64,000 nucleotides of DNA from Chiridota heheva (GCA_020152595.1 JAIGNY010002621.1:2345001-2409000); one strand, 5' to 3'; numbered from the stretch's first letter, positions 50,688 to 62,544 are shown. Program-made: numbers and translations. The notes: generated by a model from the sequence alone, not told the origin.

Positions 50688-53330
50688 TCCTTTGGTTTGG
50701 TTTGTTAATGTTTAACGGTACTGCGACAGTCAGAGTCAAATGTACCAAAGGGTGTTAAAAATTAAGGTGTAAGAGTTAGGGCAGAGAGGAGATGAAGGAT
50801 TGAGAGGAAGAAAAGAGGGAAAATAGGGTGAATTTCAGAGAGAAGAAATAAGGTGAAAAGAAAAGGTTGTGTGAGGTAAGGTGTAGAAGGGAGGAGAAAG
50901 GTAGATTAGATATGGTGGAAAAAGTTGTTGTTGCAGAGGAAGTTGATAATGTTGGAGGAAGGATTTTCTTTGAAGATATCCGAGATTGAGGTGGGTTAGG
51001 AGAGAAGAAACCTGGAGTTCAGGGATAAGGGACAGGTTAAGAGGATATCCTTGATGGAGAGTTCGGTGTTGCAGGTGGGGCAGAGAGGTGCAGAAGAGCC
51101 GAAGAGGAGATGGGAGTGGGTGAGAGAGGAGTGACCGAGGCGGATGCGGGTGACAACGATGTCTTCCCTACAATTGCGACTGTGCAGGGGGGTGTTGTTG
51201 ATTTTGGGTTTGATGGTGATGACGTTTGTTGCTGGTTTCGTGATTTCAGGAGTCTTGCCACGTCTTACTGATGTAATTGGAGATGGAAAGATGGAGGTCT
51301 GAGTGCAGAATAGAAAAAGGAAAAATGTTATTTGACAGAGCTTTGTTGGCGGCTTTGTTGGTTCTCTCATTGCCCGGGATGCCGACGTGGCTGGGGATCC
51401 AGAAAAATATAATTTTCTTCCCTAAGGAGAAAAGAGCGTGAAGTTTGTTGAGGATTTTCAGTATGAGGGAGTTGGGCGAAAGCAAGATGAGGATGCCAGT
51501 GAGTACGGATTTAGAGTCAGAGAAGATGACGAAACGGGGGTGGAAGGAGAGTTCTATAAAGTTTAAGGCCAGGAGGATGGCCTTTGCTTCGGCAAATTAG
51601 ATAGAGGTTCCGTCAGGCAGCCTTGAGGAGAAGGTGAGGCCAGGACAGGCAACGGCGGCTGCAGAGGAGCCTTCTCGTGTGAAGCCTTTTCGTGTGAAAC
51701 CATTGGTGAAGAGGAAGGAGTAGCCGTGGAAATGTCTACTGAGTTGGCAGTATTTGGAGCGGAAGAAGGATGGGTTGTTGGGAGCTTTCGTAAAGGAGGA
51801 AAGACCTTGTGGGCGGGGTGAATAGTCCAGGTGGGTGTGGGTGGAATGATAATGAAATGATGGCTTTGGCGAAGTGGGAGTGCATCCGAATCCTGAAAGG
51901 TGGGGGATGCGTTTGTTGAAAGTAAAGAGGTTGGTGGAGGCGAGGAGAGGGAAGGGGGAGGGGATGGAATGGAAGAAAGCTAGGGTTCCGCGGATCGGTG
52001 AGGATGCGGAGAGCAAAGGAGAGGCCGGCCTTCGTACATCTAAGGTCGGAGGGAGTTTGTTGGCCTCGACGTAGAAACTGGTGATGGGGGAGGTGTGAGT
52101 GGCGCCAAGGCGAAGCCTTAGGGCAGCGTTTTCAGTGACCTCCAGGTGTTTGAAGTAAAGTTTTCGGGCAGAGGTGTAGATGAAGTTGCCATAGTCCAGC
52201 CTGAATCTGAGGAGGGTGCGGTATAAGGTGAACAGGGTGAGACGATTGACTTCCCAGTCAGTGCTGGAGAGGACCCTAAGGAGATTCAGTGTTGATGTGG
52301 GGGGGAGATGGGAGAGTGATTCCGAGTAAGGGAGAACTGTCTCCACTGGGGATAAATTGGGGTAGAGGAAAAACAAGTTTGTGTTGTTGAAATGGATGAG
52401 AACAGTTTTGTCTTTTGAGAAGCTGAAACAGTTGGAGTCGCTCCAGTGACCAGGCTGTCCAGGCAGTGTTGAAGATTATTTTGGAGAGTATGAAAGCATG
52501 GGGAGGAGGAGTAGATTGTGAAATCGTCGACATAAAGGGAGCATTTAATGTTGGGGGTGATGCTGTTCATTTTGAGGATAAAGAGAGTGGGGGGAGATGA
52601 TGCTGCCTTGGGGGACACCCAGTTTTTGGTTGTACCTTTGGGAGTAAGTGTTACCGATGCGTACTCCGAAGTGGCAGGAATGGAGAAAATTTTGAATGAA
52701 GGTGGGGCGGGGGCCTCTGTGGCCGGAGGAGTGAAGGTGCCTGAGGACACCATACCGCTAAGTAGTATCGAAGGCCTTTTCAAAGTCAAAGAAGATAGAG
52801 ATGGCGTGATGATTTCTGACAAAGGCTTTACGGATGTAGGTGTCAAGTTTGAGGACGTGGTCCAGGCAGTTCCGGTTTTTCCTGAAACCATTTTGAGTGG
52901 GGGAGAGGATGGAGTTCTTCTCAAGGTACCAGCAGAGCCAGTTGTTGACCATACGTTCCATAATCTTGCAGAGGCAGGAGGTAAGAGCGATGGGCCGGTA
53001 GTTATTGGGGTTGGACCTGTCTTTGTTAGGCTTGGGGGTGGGGGTGATGATGGCCTCTCTCCAGGTGTTGGGGAAAGAATTTGATGACCACAGGTAATTG
53101 TAAATTTTGAGAAGAATGTCTAGGGAATTCCTGGGAAGGTGTTTGAGTAGATTGTAGTGGATGCCGTCAGGGCCCTGAGAAGAGGAGTCTGATTTTTTGA
53201 GGAAGGAGAGCTCGGAGTAGGTGAACGGAGGGTTGTAGTTTTCCTGATTCTTAGACTGGAAGTTGAGAAGGTTTTTTCAGCCTCAATTTTCAGGTTGAGG
53301 AAGGAGTGAGAAAGATTCCTTTTGGCTTTT
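50688..53330 (-). pseudogene. 5'-truncated LINE with RT and RNase H
   Basis: Read from 53300 downwards: the pre-RT region (DSSSQGPDGIHYNLLKHLP), fingers (NNYRPIALTSCLCKIMERMV), GFRKNRNCLDHVLKL and motif A (FFDFEKAFDTT). A TAG then replaces the usual Trp at about 52755. GVPQGS follows near 52590-52612, then after a frameshift the catalytic YVDD (SLYVDDFTIYS) at 52523-52534. A second frameshift near 52450 leads to the thumb/connection (LDYGNFIYTSARKLYFKHLE). RNase H lies at about 51690-51330 (FTNG…, AEAKAILLALNFIE, IFSDSKSVL, IPSHVGIPGNERTNKAA). A zinc-like tail follows (CPTCNTELSIKDILLTCP, about 51040). The 3' end has a short CCAAACC-type tail at about 50690-50706. An RT followed by RNase H is typical of I/R1/LOA-type LINEs. 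At least two stops and three frameshifts make it inactive. Confidence 0.92.
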
Positions 53331-53339
53331 TAATTTACA

Positions 53340-55060
53340 AATCTTGATATTCAATAAAGAACACACAATTACAATGAATGGGTAGCTACCTTCATAGGCC
53401 AACGATAGCAAATGTCATCCTTGTAACGCAATATCACTTTAAATCTAAATATTTCTGACTTTAACTCTCAACTAGGAAGAAAGCGTATAACCGGGAAGGA
53501 GAAAGCTTCTAAAATGGCAGCTTCCTCCGTTCCTTGGAAATTTTGTCATTTTTGGAGCAAAATTCATTTAATTTAGTATGGGAAATGTTGCAAGTTTTAC
53601 AATAATTTTACGAAATATTATCAATTTTAGTCTAAAAATCCTCTAAAGAGTTCCTTGTGAGTTTTCTTCAAAATTGGGCAAATTGCTTTTATTAGTGTGT
53701 GGCAGTTTATCCCGGGATATTGTCATCCTTTTGGGAAATTTTATTTGTCTTTCAAATTTTAATGTTTGTTGATAATTCCTCAATTATACCTCCGAAACTG
53801 GAAGAAAGCATGCAACTGACAAACAAAAAATTCTTCTACTTCTCTGGGGAATTCTCTTCATTTTTGATCGATTTCGGGAAAATTTTTTCTAATTTTTGGG
53901 ATATTTCCTTCATTTTTGAGAATTTGTTGTACACTGTCAAATTCTTCCAAACTTTCCAATAATCTCAACAAATTTTCCTTTTTTTCAATTTTTCCTCCTA
54001 AACAGGAAGACAGCTTGCAACGAAGAAAGTTAAATCCTCTCAGGGAGGCAGTATTTTTCAAATTATTATTATTATTAGTCATCAATTTGTATGGCGCCTT
54101 TTGCCAAGGCCTCAAAGCGCTGGACCTACTTAGCCACCTAATAAGTTCCCTAGCAGCCAGAAGAATCGGCGCACAGAAACTTGGACTTGACTGGGCCAGA
54201 CAGAATGGGATAAGACTTGAAGTGAATGAACACCGCGTTTTCACACTTCTCTTCTCGAATAGTGTTCAGAGAGCCAGGCAGGGTGTGACTGTCCTACCAC
54301 CAGGACCGACGGCTTAACGTCCCCTCCGAAGGACAGCGAGCACCATTCAACCATTGCCACTTCTCTCAATAGCTGAATGGGATATGATAATTTGAGGTCG
54401 TCAGTAAATCTTATATTCCCCCTCCTCTTCCTCCAGTTAAAATACTAACGCGCTTGAACTTCACTTTCTCTCTGAACCACACCAAAAGCTTGCTCTGGTG
54501 TCCGTCTCAAGCTCTCCCAAAGCTGTATCAGCATCTGGCTCAGTCTCCAACAGTGCGGCATGTTTAATGGTTCAATCCTTATGAAAACAAAATGGAAAAG
54601 AAGTAATTGATCTCCACCACCACCTCTTAATCACAAATACAAAATGATTCTAAAGTTAATGCTTTAAGATCCCTACAGTAGAAAATTGTAAAATAAATTA
54701 TGATATAAAATTCTAAAATAATGATACCTCATATAATAGCCAAGAGAATAGAAAGACCAACGTCACAGGGGGCACCAAATATTTCCTAGGAAAATTGCAA
54801 CGGTAAATTAAGTTTCCATCAAACATTTAAATCTGCAATTTTCAGGAAATATTCTAACTTTCAGGAAATCTCCTCCAATTTTCAGGAAGTTTTCTTCATT
54901 TTGGGGCATTTTCCTTTATCTACGGGAATTTTTTTTAAATTTCTGGCAAGTGTCTTTGGTGTTTGTGAAATTTGATTGATTTTTAGCAATTTTATTCAAT
55001 TTTCGGAAGATTTATTTCATTTTTGGCAATTTTCTTTGGTTTTATATTAATAAATTTCCA
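53340..55060. repeat. Hierarchical repeat with ~22-bp AT-rich monomer
   Basis: Diverged monomers such as GGGAAATTTTATTTGTCTTT, GGGATATTTCCTTCATTTTT and CAGGAAGTTTTCTTCATTTT recur at about 22-bp spacing at 53520-53960 and 54830-55050. Blocks are separated by a second conserved segment, CCTCC(N)AAC(T)GGAAGAAAGCATGCAAC, at about 53470, 53790, 53995 and 55060. The same monomer returns at 63780-64000. I know no named family for it. ORFs in this region are repeat artefacts. Confidence 0.65.
54050..54330 (+). repeat. Dispersed GCGCC…AAAGCGCT repeat
   Basis: After an (ATT)n stretch, GTATGGCGCCTTTTGCCAAG GCCTCAAAGCGCT, read together with the end segment ACCGACGGCTTAACGTCCCC TCCGAAGGAC, forms a GC-richer island in AT-rich DNA. 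It resembles repeats I have met scattered in marine invertebrate genomes, but I cannot name it. The 133-codon ORF here shows no domain. Confidence 0.45.
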
Positions 55061-56744
55061 GTTTCACCTCCCAACCAATAAGAAAGCAGACAAACAGGAT
55101 GGTACTGTAAAATCTTCTCTGGTGGACACTTAATCCCCCTTGCCCCCCCCCCTCCCCACATGGTGCTTAGTGTCAAAACTGGTTGTGTGATTATGAAATC
55201 ATCATAGAAATCATCAAGCATATCAATCAATTGTTTCTCTCTTATTTTCACTCAAACACAAAAAGCCATGTTTCATTTCTTTCATTATGATGATTTCCAG
55301 CAGTAACCGCTATATATCACTCGAACATGAAATCAAACATGTACTGTATTTCAACTTCTAGCAGACTTGATATTCCAGCAAATCAGAATGCTTTAAATTA
55401 TCCAATCATATGAAAATGGACATATCAATTTCTATCCAATGACAATGCCCCAAATCATAACCAATGAAAATGCTTGAAATCAACATATATCTGGAAATCG
55501 AACATAAGTTTAATTTGTTATTGATATGACAATTTCAAAGTGATCTGACCAGTTTTGTCAATCAGACAAAACTGTTTTTTCTGGACTTATGGCACACCAG
55601 GTAAACCAAAACCATACCAAAGGTAAGTAACAATGGAGGAAATAACAAATATTTCAATTGTTGACTACATGACTTTCAGCTTTGTGTTAAACGCTGAGAG
55701 CCGAGTTAGGAATAGACAAATTTCATAATACAAAATTGCCATCTTCAATGTTGAAACTTACTGCGATTAATTTTTCCTGATTTTCTTATTAGAATACATT
55801 TTAATTTATCCACAAAGTTTTCAGAATTTGTACCTATTCCCATGTTTTCCTCTTTTTTGTGGCTGGTCCCAAGGAGATAATGAAAAACTTACCCTTTCTA
55901 CCTAGATGAAGTACTTCAAGGATTCCTCTGTTGGCTTGGACCTTAACATCCCTCCTCTCTCCTCAGGGTGATGGGGTGGCAGGAGCAGTATTTGAGTGGT
56001 AATGTTGGACTTCTGCAATAATAAATTATGATTTCAAATATGAGACGCTAAAAAGGATGTCTTTAAATTCAGGCACTCTAAAACAAGAAAATGTATACAG
56101 GTACTCTATACTGCATGAAATAAGTTGTGACAAGCAACACAGAAACTTGAAAGAAAGGGCAAACTTTAAAATGGCAGTTAAATTTGTTTCTATCTTATGA
56201 AATCACAACTCTGGATTTTAAGATATGTATTATACAATATGACTTTTAAGACTTTTCTTAAAGAACTATAACTGTCAGAAAGACAGTATGCTTGACTATT
56301 CAAAGCTTGTTTAGAGAATGGGCTTATAGAGGGAAGTATATACAGAAATAGGGTAGCAGGGCAGATAATTTCAAATTACTTGAGCTTTGAAAGATGCACT
56401 TACAATTTCATCTGCACTACAAGCTTCAAAATATCCTAGATATTTTAGGAATCAATTGAATAACAACAAAAAAGGAGAGGCCCTGACTTGCCAATGTCAA
56501 TGAAATAATGCCATTCAGCCCCCTTTACAACCTGTACCCTCCCCCATTCCCTACACATTCCCAAAACTACATCCTGTATTGTAATACAACTTCCAATTTA
56601 AGAAAATATGTGTGTCAAGCAAAGTCAAGCAGCATGAAAAATGTACAATAACTTTAAAGCAAAATTATGCGAAACAATATTGCTTAATGTATGACAAACT
56701 AGACATTGAAAACGATACAAATCCCCTCACCGCTAATAATGCAT
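55061..56744. other. No gene recognised
   Basis: A C-rich run at 55135-55157 (CCCCTTGCCCCCCCCCCTCCCC) is followed by AT-rich DNA without recognisable coding or repeat structure. Confidence 0.45.
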
Positions 56745-57085
56745 ATTCCAGACTGTCCCATATTCCATCCCAACCTGTTCCAAATGTCATATACTCCATG
56801 CAATCACACCTGAAAACCAGATATTGTATGTCATTCCACCACTTGCATGGCCTACATGCCATCATAACTGAAATCCAGATGACATCCACGACATGCCATT
56901 CCGCCCTGTCCCACATGTCGACCAACACTGTTTTACAAGCCAACCCACCCTGTTTCACATGCCAACCCATCCTGTTCCACATGCCAACCCACCCTGTTCT
57001 ACATGCCATTCCACCATGTCTAACATGCCAACCAACATCCCACCGCACCCTGCCCTACACACGATTCCATCCTGTTCCACATGAC
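56745..57085 (+). repeat. Degenerate ~21-bp minisatellite (CCCTGTTCCACATGCCAA)
   Basis: CACCCTGTTCCACATGCCAA and variants recur about ten times, cleanest at 56935-57030. The unit is close to 21 bp, so one frame stays open (56612-57229, ending in repeated ANPPC/PPCFTC-like peptides), as does the opposite strand. Openness is explained by the repeat, so I do not call a gene. Confidence 0.8.
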
Positions 57086-57383
57086 CTCATCCTAATTCCT
57101 TCATCTACTTTATCATCATGTCATCTTCTACCCCACATTCTGCTTATTGTTTGTATTTCCCAAACCCCTAATTTAACATTCTTTAGAAGCAGGAAACTTT
57201 TATTTGCATCTTTGTTCATGGCAAGATAATCATTTTGATTGCTTTTCATGACAGGAATGTCAATATCATAACAAAACTAGAAATGTGAAGTTAATAAGTC
57301 ATAAGTCATATATTTTTGATCTCAGGTCAAACACATTGCAGCAAGTGCATACTATACCTCACCCACCATTAAGTAAGATCTGG
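57056..57383 (+). repeat. 328-bp direct duplication, copy 1
   Basis: Runs from TACACACGATTCC to AAGTAAGATCTGG. It matches 57735-58061 with about eight substitutions and one single-base deletion (near 97% identity by eye). The DIRS-like fragment lies exactly between the two. Confidence 0.97.
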
Positions 57384-57734
57384 TATCTTGTCTTTCTCAA
57401 GGGGTTTATAGAAGAAAAGTCCATACTGCACTGCTGGTAAGGCAACAACCAGTTTGCCTATGACCATTGCTACCTGCCTTATACTTGGCTTCAAGGTTTG
57501 CAGTAAGTCAGAGCAAAGCTGTTGTATCTCGAGGGATTTTTCTTGGGGTAATTTGATGGTCATGTCCCTTGAATTCGAGGTACACCCTAAAAGTTGTATT
57601 TCTTGGGTTGATGTTAGTACAGATTTTTCTGGGTGAACTATAAACCCCAATTGCGTAAAGCTTTTTGTTGTAGCCTCAATAGCTGCTTTCGCTTGTTTTT
57701 TTGTAATTGAGATGATTAGGGTATCATCAAGATA
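57384..57734 (-). pseudogene. DIRS-like reverse transcriptase fragment
   Basis: A minus-strand frame of about 117 codons is open throughout. It starts in the catalytic box (VYLDDTLIISITKKQAKAAI) and runs through FTQLGFIVHPEKSVLTST and IQLLGC to VAMVIGKLVVALPAVQYGLF and PLEKDKI. The order and wording (YLDD, LGFIVHPEKS, VIGKLV, PAVQYG) fit the RT of DIRS-type tyrosine-recombinase retrotransposons. It is cut sharply at both sides by the 328-bp duplication, one cut within the YLDD box region. No RNase H, methyltransferase or recombinase part is present. The open frame suggests a fairly recent capture. Confidence 0.85.
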
Positions 57735-58061
57735 TACACACGATTCCATCCTGTTCCACATGACCTCATCCTAATTCCTTCAGCTACTTTATCATCATGT
57801 CATCTTCTACCCCACATTCTGCTTATTGTTTATATTTCCCAAACCCCTAATTTAACATTCTTTAGAAGCAGGAAATTTTATTTGCATCTTTGTTCATGGC
57901 AAGATAAACATTTTGATTGCTTTTCATGTCAGGAATGTCAATATCATAAGAAAACTAGAAATGTGAAGTTAGTAAGTCATAAGTCATATATTTTTGATCT
58001 CAGGTCAAACACATTGCAGCAAGTGCACACTATACCTCACCCACCATTAAGTAAGATCTGG
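57735..58061 (+). repeat. 328-bp direct duplication, copy 2
   Basis: Second copy of 57056-57383, one base shorter. It ends at the same GATCTGG and then runs on into the CCAGATCTGG-rich stretch. Confidence 0.97.
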
Positions 58062-58240
58062 AAATCACAGATCAGCGCCTGGTCAAGTTTGATATGACAA
58101 AAATTCATATCAAGTTATATCTGCCCAATTCTTTATTTGGCCAGATCTGGGAATTACATCAAATCCACATCTGGATTTCATCTGGGATTTATATTTGGCG
58201 CAGATCTGGGATTAATATCTAGGCCAGATCTGGAATTTTT
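58062..58240 (+). repeat. Cluster of AGATCTGG words
   Basis: AGATCTGG or a one-base variant occurs about six times in 180 bp, twice as the perfect palindrome CCAGATCTGG (near 58140 and 58224), usually followed by GAATT or GATTT. It continues directly from the end of the duplication, which also terminates in AGATCTGG. Confidence 0.7.
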
Positions 58241-60380
58241 TTTAAGGGATGATTGATATGGTACAGTATCACATGAGATTGGATAGTATGAGGGTACAGG
58301 GGTGTAAGTAAAAAAGGGGAGGAATGACTTGAGGTCCTGAGGGTGGGAGATGGAGGATAGATGAAGAGTAGGATTTTGTATAGGAAAGAGATTTGGTCAT
58401 GTGGAGAAACAGTAATGAACATGAGAGGAGAGACAAAAAGATGGGTGTCAAAAGGTACTGTAAAAGGTTGGCAGGGAATAACATGAGAATATCCATTGTG
58501 AGGTGGCATATTCATCCCACAAAATTGCTTTGTCTCCCCCTCCCCCTCTCCCCCTCCCCACTTTCCTCTCCTTCCCGATCTATAGGCATTTGCCCCATGA
58601 GACAAAGCTGGTCCTCCCTCTCCTCGCCGCCACTGTGGAGGACAGGAAAGTAGTGATAATTGGAAATAGTATCATGGACAAAGGTTGCGTTTTACGCCAA
58701 AATGCCGTTTTTTTACGTTTTACTGGTACATATTTACATCCAAACAATTGTTTCCGACACACAGAATAAATATAAATACTAAATATACAGTAATTGGTTA
58801 TTCAATTCATTACAAAATAAAGAGTTTTATATTACAATTATGAGCAAAATATGATCAAATATCTAAATGTTTTACTGTTTATTCCATTTTGTTGTTGTTC
58901 CCTACTCGTATGTATCACGTTTATAGCTGGGCCCAGCTACTGTAGCTGCTAGTAACCGGTACGGCTCTGTATTCGGGGACTTGAAGTTGTTGTTATGTAA
59001 TGCTTGTTGTTTATACTGAATTGTGTACAAAACCAATACATGCACTGCACTAGCACTGCACGTACAGTGTTATGTCATGTGTACGGTGTATTAGCGGTGG
59101 ACATGACAATTTTGATTAAAAAAGGAATAATGTGGATATTATTTTCAATTTACTTAATTATGTTTACTGCCATAATGACATTGGTATTCTTAAAACATGT
59201 TATGTGATAAGGATCGCTTTCTGGGGCATTTGAACGTTACAAGAAGTAAAGCAAACTGATTCTGCTAGGCCAAGACTCGTAATGTTACTCGTTAATCTGT
59301 TAATTTTCTGCGATCCTTAGTAGGAAAACATGTACTAACGTAAGGTCTAGTACAGTAGTACTAGAGCTCTATTTATGCCTAAAAGTTTGAAACCCACGAC
59401 CACAAATTGACGTCTGGCATAAAAAAAAAATAGAAAAATACTGTAATGAAAGTTATGACCATTTTTTTTTTTGGAAACGCAAGCTTTGATCATGAACTTT
59501 GGCCATGATGATGAAGGAAAGAGGAATGAGGAAGGGGGTTGACATAAGGATAAGTTCAAGTTTGGCATGCATTGAGGATGGGATAAAAAGTAACCTGGAG
59601 AGTAATAGTGAATATTTGCAAGTGAGAAAGCACCACTGAAGGACTGTTTTGGTTATGGTAGGAAGACAAATGAGCATAAATAAGAGGGTTGGAATACTAT
59701 CAAAGAAGGGAAGATTGAGGTTTTGCAATACATACTTTTTGAAAAATTAAAATTAAACTTCTCCTTTACAGTATTTAAAACACATTTACTCTTCAAGGCT
59801 AAAGGGCAAAAATTGAGGGGTGCCGATGTTTAAAGTGGGCTGTCTGTCATCAAAATATCATATGATTGGATTTTAAATAAGTTTGGTGTGTGGTTTTATC
59901 ATTGCTTAAGGAACAAGTAGTGAACCAATCTGGAACATATTGGTACCAGGAAACGACAGAAATGAAGGGGTGGGGATAAAACTAGTTGTAAGGTTACATT
60001 TAAACTTTCCAATGGAATGTGGTGAACAATGAAGTTATGCCATGAAAGGATATCCAAACAATCAATTTTCTGGACTCCTTGAACATTAAATAAAGGGGTA
60101 TCAAAGAAAATGAAACGATTGGTTTCTGCCATGAATAAAAAATGATGGAATGTGTGAATGAAAGTCAAACAATGAACACTCGGCCTGCATAAAACTAATG
60201 TCAATGATATGGCCTTGGTAGAAATTAATCAGAAGATATTCCCCTTTAATTCTTAGAATACAAATGATCAATACAGATCAAATCTTGGTCCTAGGATTTG
60301 GGGATCGAATGAACTCTAAAACTATTCTAGGTATGTTGGAGCCTCAACGGCGGTGGAGGTATGCGCTCTAAAGCTTAAGC
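58241..60380. other. No gene recognised
   Basis: A CT-rich run (CCCCCTCCCCCTCTCCCCCT, near 58535-58560) and AT-rich DNA. ORFs up to 128 codons on the minus strand (58219-58605, 59899-60204) show no known domain; the first owes its length partly to the CT-rich run. No splice context was found. Confidence 0.4.
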
Positions 60381-60660
60381 TTCTACTTAGAATATATTTC
60401 TTACTGGTATTCATTTATTGACTCTCTTTCTTTTGCCGTGTTGCTAATATGTTTAATTAAATCATGTTGCTTTGTTTACCGTTTACTCCTTGTTGATTTT
60501 TTGTTTGGAGTTGAATTAAATGTATTATTATTTTTACTGGTATTCGTTTATTGACTATCTTTGTCTATGGTTATGAAAATAACAACTAAACTTGTTATGT
60601 AGAGTTTAGTTCAATCATGTTTTTTTACTGGTATTAATTTATTGACTCTCTTCTTTTTTT
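60381..60660 (+). repeat. Three imperfect tandem copies, TTACTGGTATTNNTTTATTG
   Basis: TTACTGGTATTCATTTATTG followed by ACTCTCTT begins at 60401, 60534 and 60625. Each later copy is preceded by a GTTNAATTNAATCATG-like stretch. Spacing is unequal (133 and 91 bp), so the copies have suffered indels. Confidence 0.7.
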
Positions 60661-61289
60661 TTTTTTTGCTATGTAGACATAAAACCTGCAACGCAAACTT
60701 AACTCTGCAAATACATTGTTGCAATAACTAAAAAAAATTTCGCAGTATTTTCTCTAAATAGTGTGGCATGGTCGGCAAGTTTTGATGGAAAATGCATAAT
60801 TATTACAGATAACAAAACAAAATTGATTTTGGGATGCAGTCATATTTGATATTAAACTTATTTAAATTGATTATTTTAATCATATCCCGACTAAATGGAA
60901 TACAAATAACAAACGAGTTTATGCAGTGATTTTACATATCTAAAATGGATGCATATATAAGTAACACATTAAATTTCATATGTATAGAGAACAGTATTAC
61001 AAAATGACAGCCACCTAAAAGTATCAAAAGAGTTCTTGTTGTTCACTGATACTCATTTCTCAAATGATTATTTCATCAGCCTGGAATTAAAACCACGATA
61101 TGTTATTATGAGACACAGCTTACAATGGAAGAGTAGGTAATGAACCGTGGATATCCGTTCAATTTATGTGATAATCTACTTTCAGTCGAGCACAGTGAGC
61201 AAGGCTCTCATATCAATTATGAAGCCGTGTATATAATTTCAGCCGTGATTTTGTGAAATTTGCTGTGCGAAAGACGGCTAGCTAGATGA

Positions 61290-61900
61290 AAGTCTATTGG
61301 TATGCCAATAACCTAATCAATAAGCACACTTCACCTCAACATTAAGTGTAGACCATGCTCTTCACATATATGATCATTTTGTGCAAACAAGATCCCTACA
61401 TCCACTTCATTTTAAGAGATACAATAGATACAAATATTTTCATTGTTATGCAAATAAGCTAATTAGTATGCACACACAACCCCTAATCATGCTCACTTAA
61501 ACAGTATCCCTTATGCCAAGTAACGTGAATGTACACCATTCATAACTTAATTCATGAAAATTTTAATTAAAAACTTTAACCTGACAAATACATTCATTGG
61601 TATGCAGATAAGCTAAAAAGTATATACCCCCCCCCCCCTTCGAATCATGTTCATTTGAACAGTACCCATTTCCTCTACCCCTATATCAAGTCACATGAAT
61701 GTACACCATTCATAAGTTATGAATCTTTAACCAAAACTTTAAGCTGACAATATTTTCATTGTTATGTAAATAAGGTACTTAGTATGCATACACAACCCTC
61801 CAATTATGCTCATTTGAGCAGTACCCATGTCTTCTACCCCTATGCCAAGTCACATGAACGTACATCATTTCTAACTTATGAAAACTTTAACCAAAACTTT
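61290..61900 (+). repeat. ~155-bp tandem repeat, about four copies
   Basis: ATTGNTATGCAAATAAGCTA, with the following TATGCNNACACAACCC, CAGTACCCAT, CCAAGTCACATGAATGTACA and CATTCATAACTTATGAA blocks, starts near 61296 (very diverged), 61441, 61595 and 61757. A poly-C run occurs in the second clean copy. The last copy passes into a GACGCCGCTGGGGGTAG segment and a stem-loop. Confidence 0.85.
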
Positions 61901-61932
61901 ACCGGACGCCGCTGGGGGTAGTAGGACACAGT

Positions 61933-61961
61933 AGCTCTACTATTCTTTGAATAGTCGAGCT
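61933..61961 (+). other. Stem-loop after the 155-bp repeats
   Basis: AGCTCTACTATTC-TTT-GAATAGTCGAGCT pairs at 12 of 13 positions and is followed by AAAAATTGC. It could be the 3' end of a repeat family. A Helitron end would need CTRR after the hairpin, which is not seen. Confidence 0.7.
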
Positions 61962-62411
61962 AAAAATTGCAAAACACCTTGGAATTTTGATTCAATGTAA
62001 CAAAGAAATATAGAATGTTACGTATAATTATACTGGGCCATTTTACAGGGCCATTCTACAGTCTAAGACTGCTTTTGCAACAGCTTAATTTACTTGCTAA
62101 ATATTTGGCTATGTGTGTATTTCCTGGTTATAGTATTCCTACTCAAAAATATAAAAATTCAGCATGGTATGGATATAAATATTTTTTTATATTTGCGATA
62201 TTTATTCAAGTTTTTAATATATATTTTTTTTCACACTGTAAAATTAGCCTAAGGTTAGCTTGGATTCTGCATTACTACAGTATGCCTCTCCCTCTTGCAA
62301 AACAGTTTAGCTACACCACTGCTTTATAGAAATCCATTTTGTGACTCGGAAACTATTAATGAATGCATATTCCCACTGAATTAAAATCTCATACTTTCAT
62401 CTCACATCAAC

Positions 62412-62544
62412 CAGGGTTGGAAAAATACAAGTCGCTAAACTTGGTTGCGAGTAATATATTACATTATGTTGTAATATTTCACTCGCCACAATTATTTTTG
62501 CTACCCTATGCATAGCAAGTAGGGGAGTGGTTTTTCCAACCCTT
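62412..62544. mobile_element. 133-bp hAT-type MITE with 8-bp duplication
   Basis: Inverted ends CAGGGTTGGAAAAA and TTTTTCCAACCCTT are flanked by ACATCAAC on both sides (62404-62411 and 62545-62552), a perfect 8-bp target duplication as made by hAT transposases. The interior (ACTCGC…GCGAGT-like blocks) also pairs partly. No coding capacity. Confidence 0.93.

Noticed and set aside
52548..53084. 178-codon plus-strand ORF
   Set aside because: It is the antisense shadow of the LINE reverse transcriptase on the minus strand.
56612..57229. 205-codon plus-strand ORF with repeated PPC peptides
   Set aside because: The 21-bp minisatellite keeps all frames open; the opposite strand is open too, and there is no start context or domain.
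61933..61970. Helitron 3' terminus
   Set aside because: A hairpin is present but no CTRR end follows and no 5' TC end could be matched.
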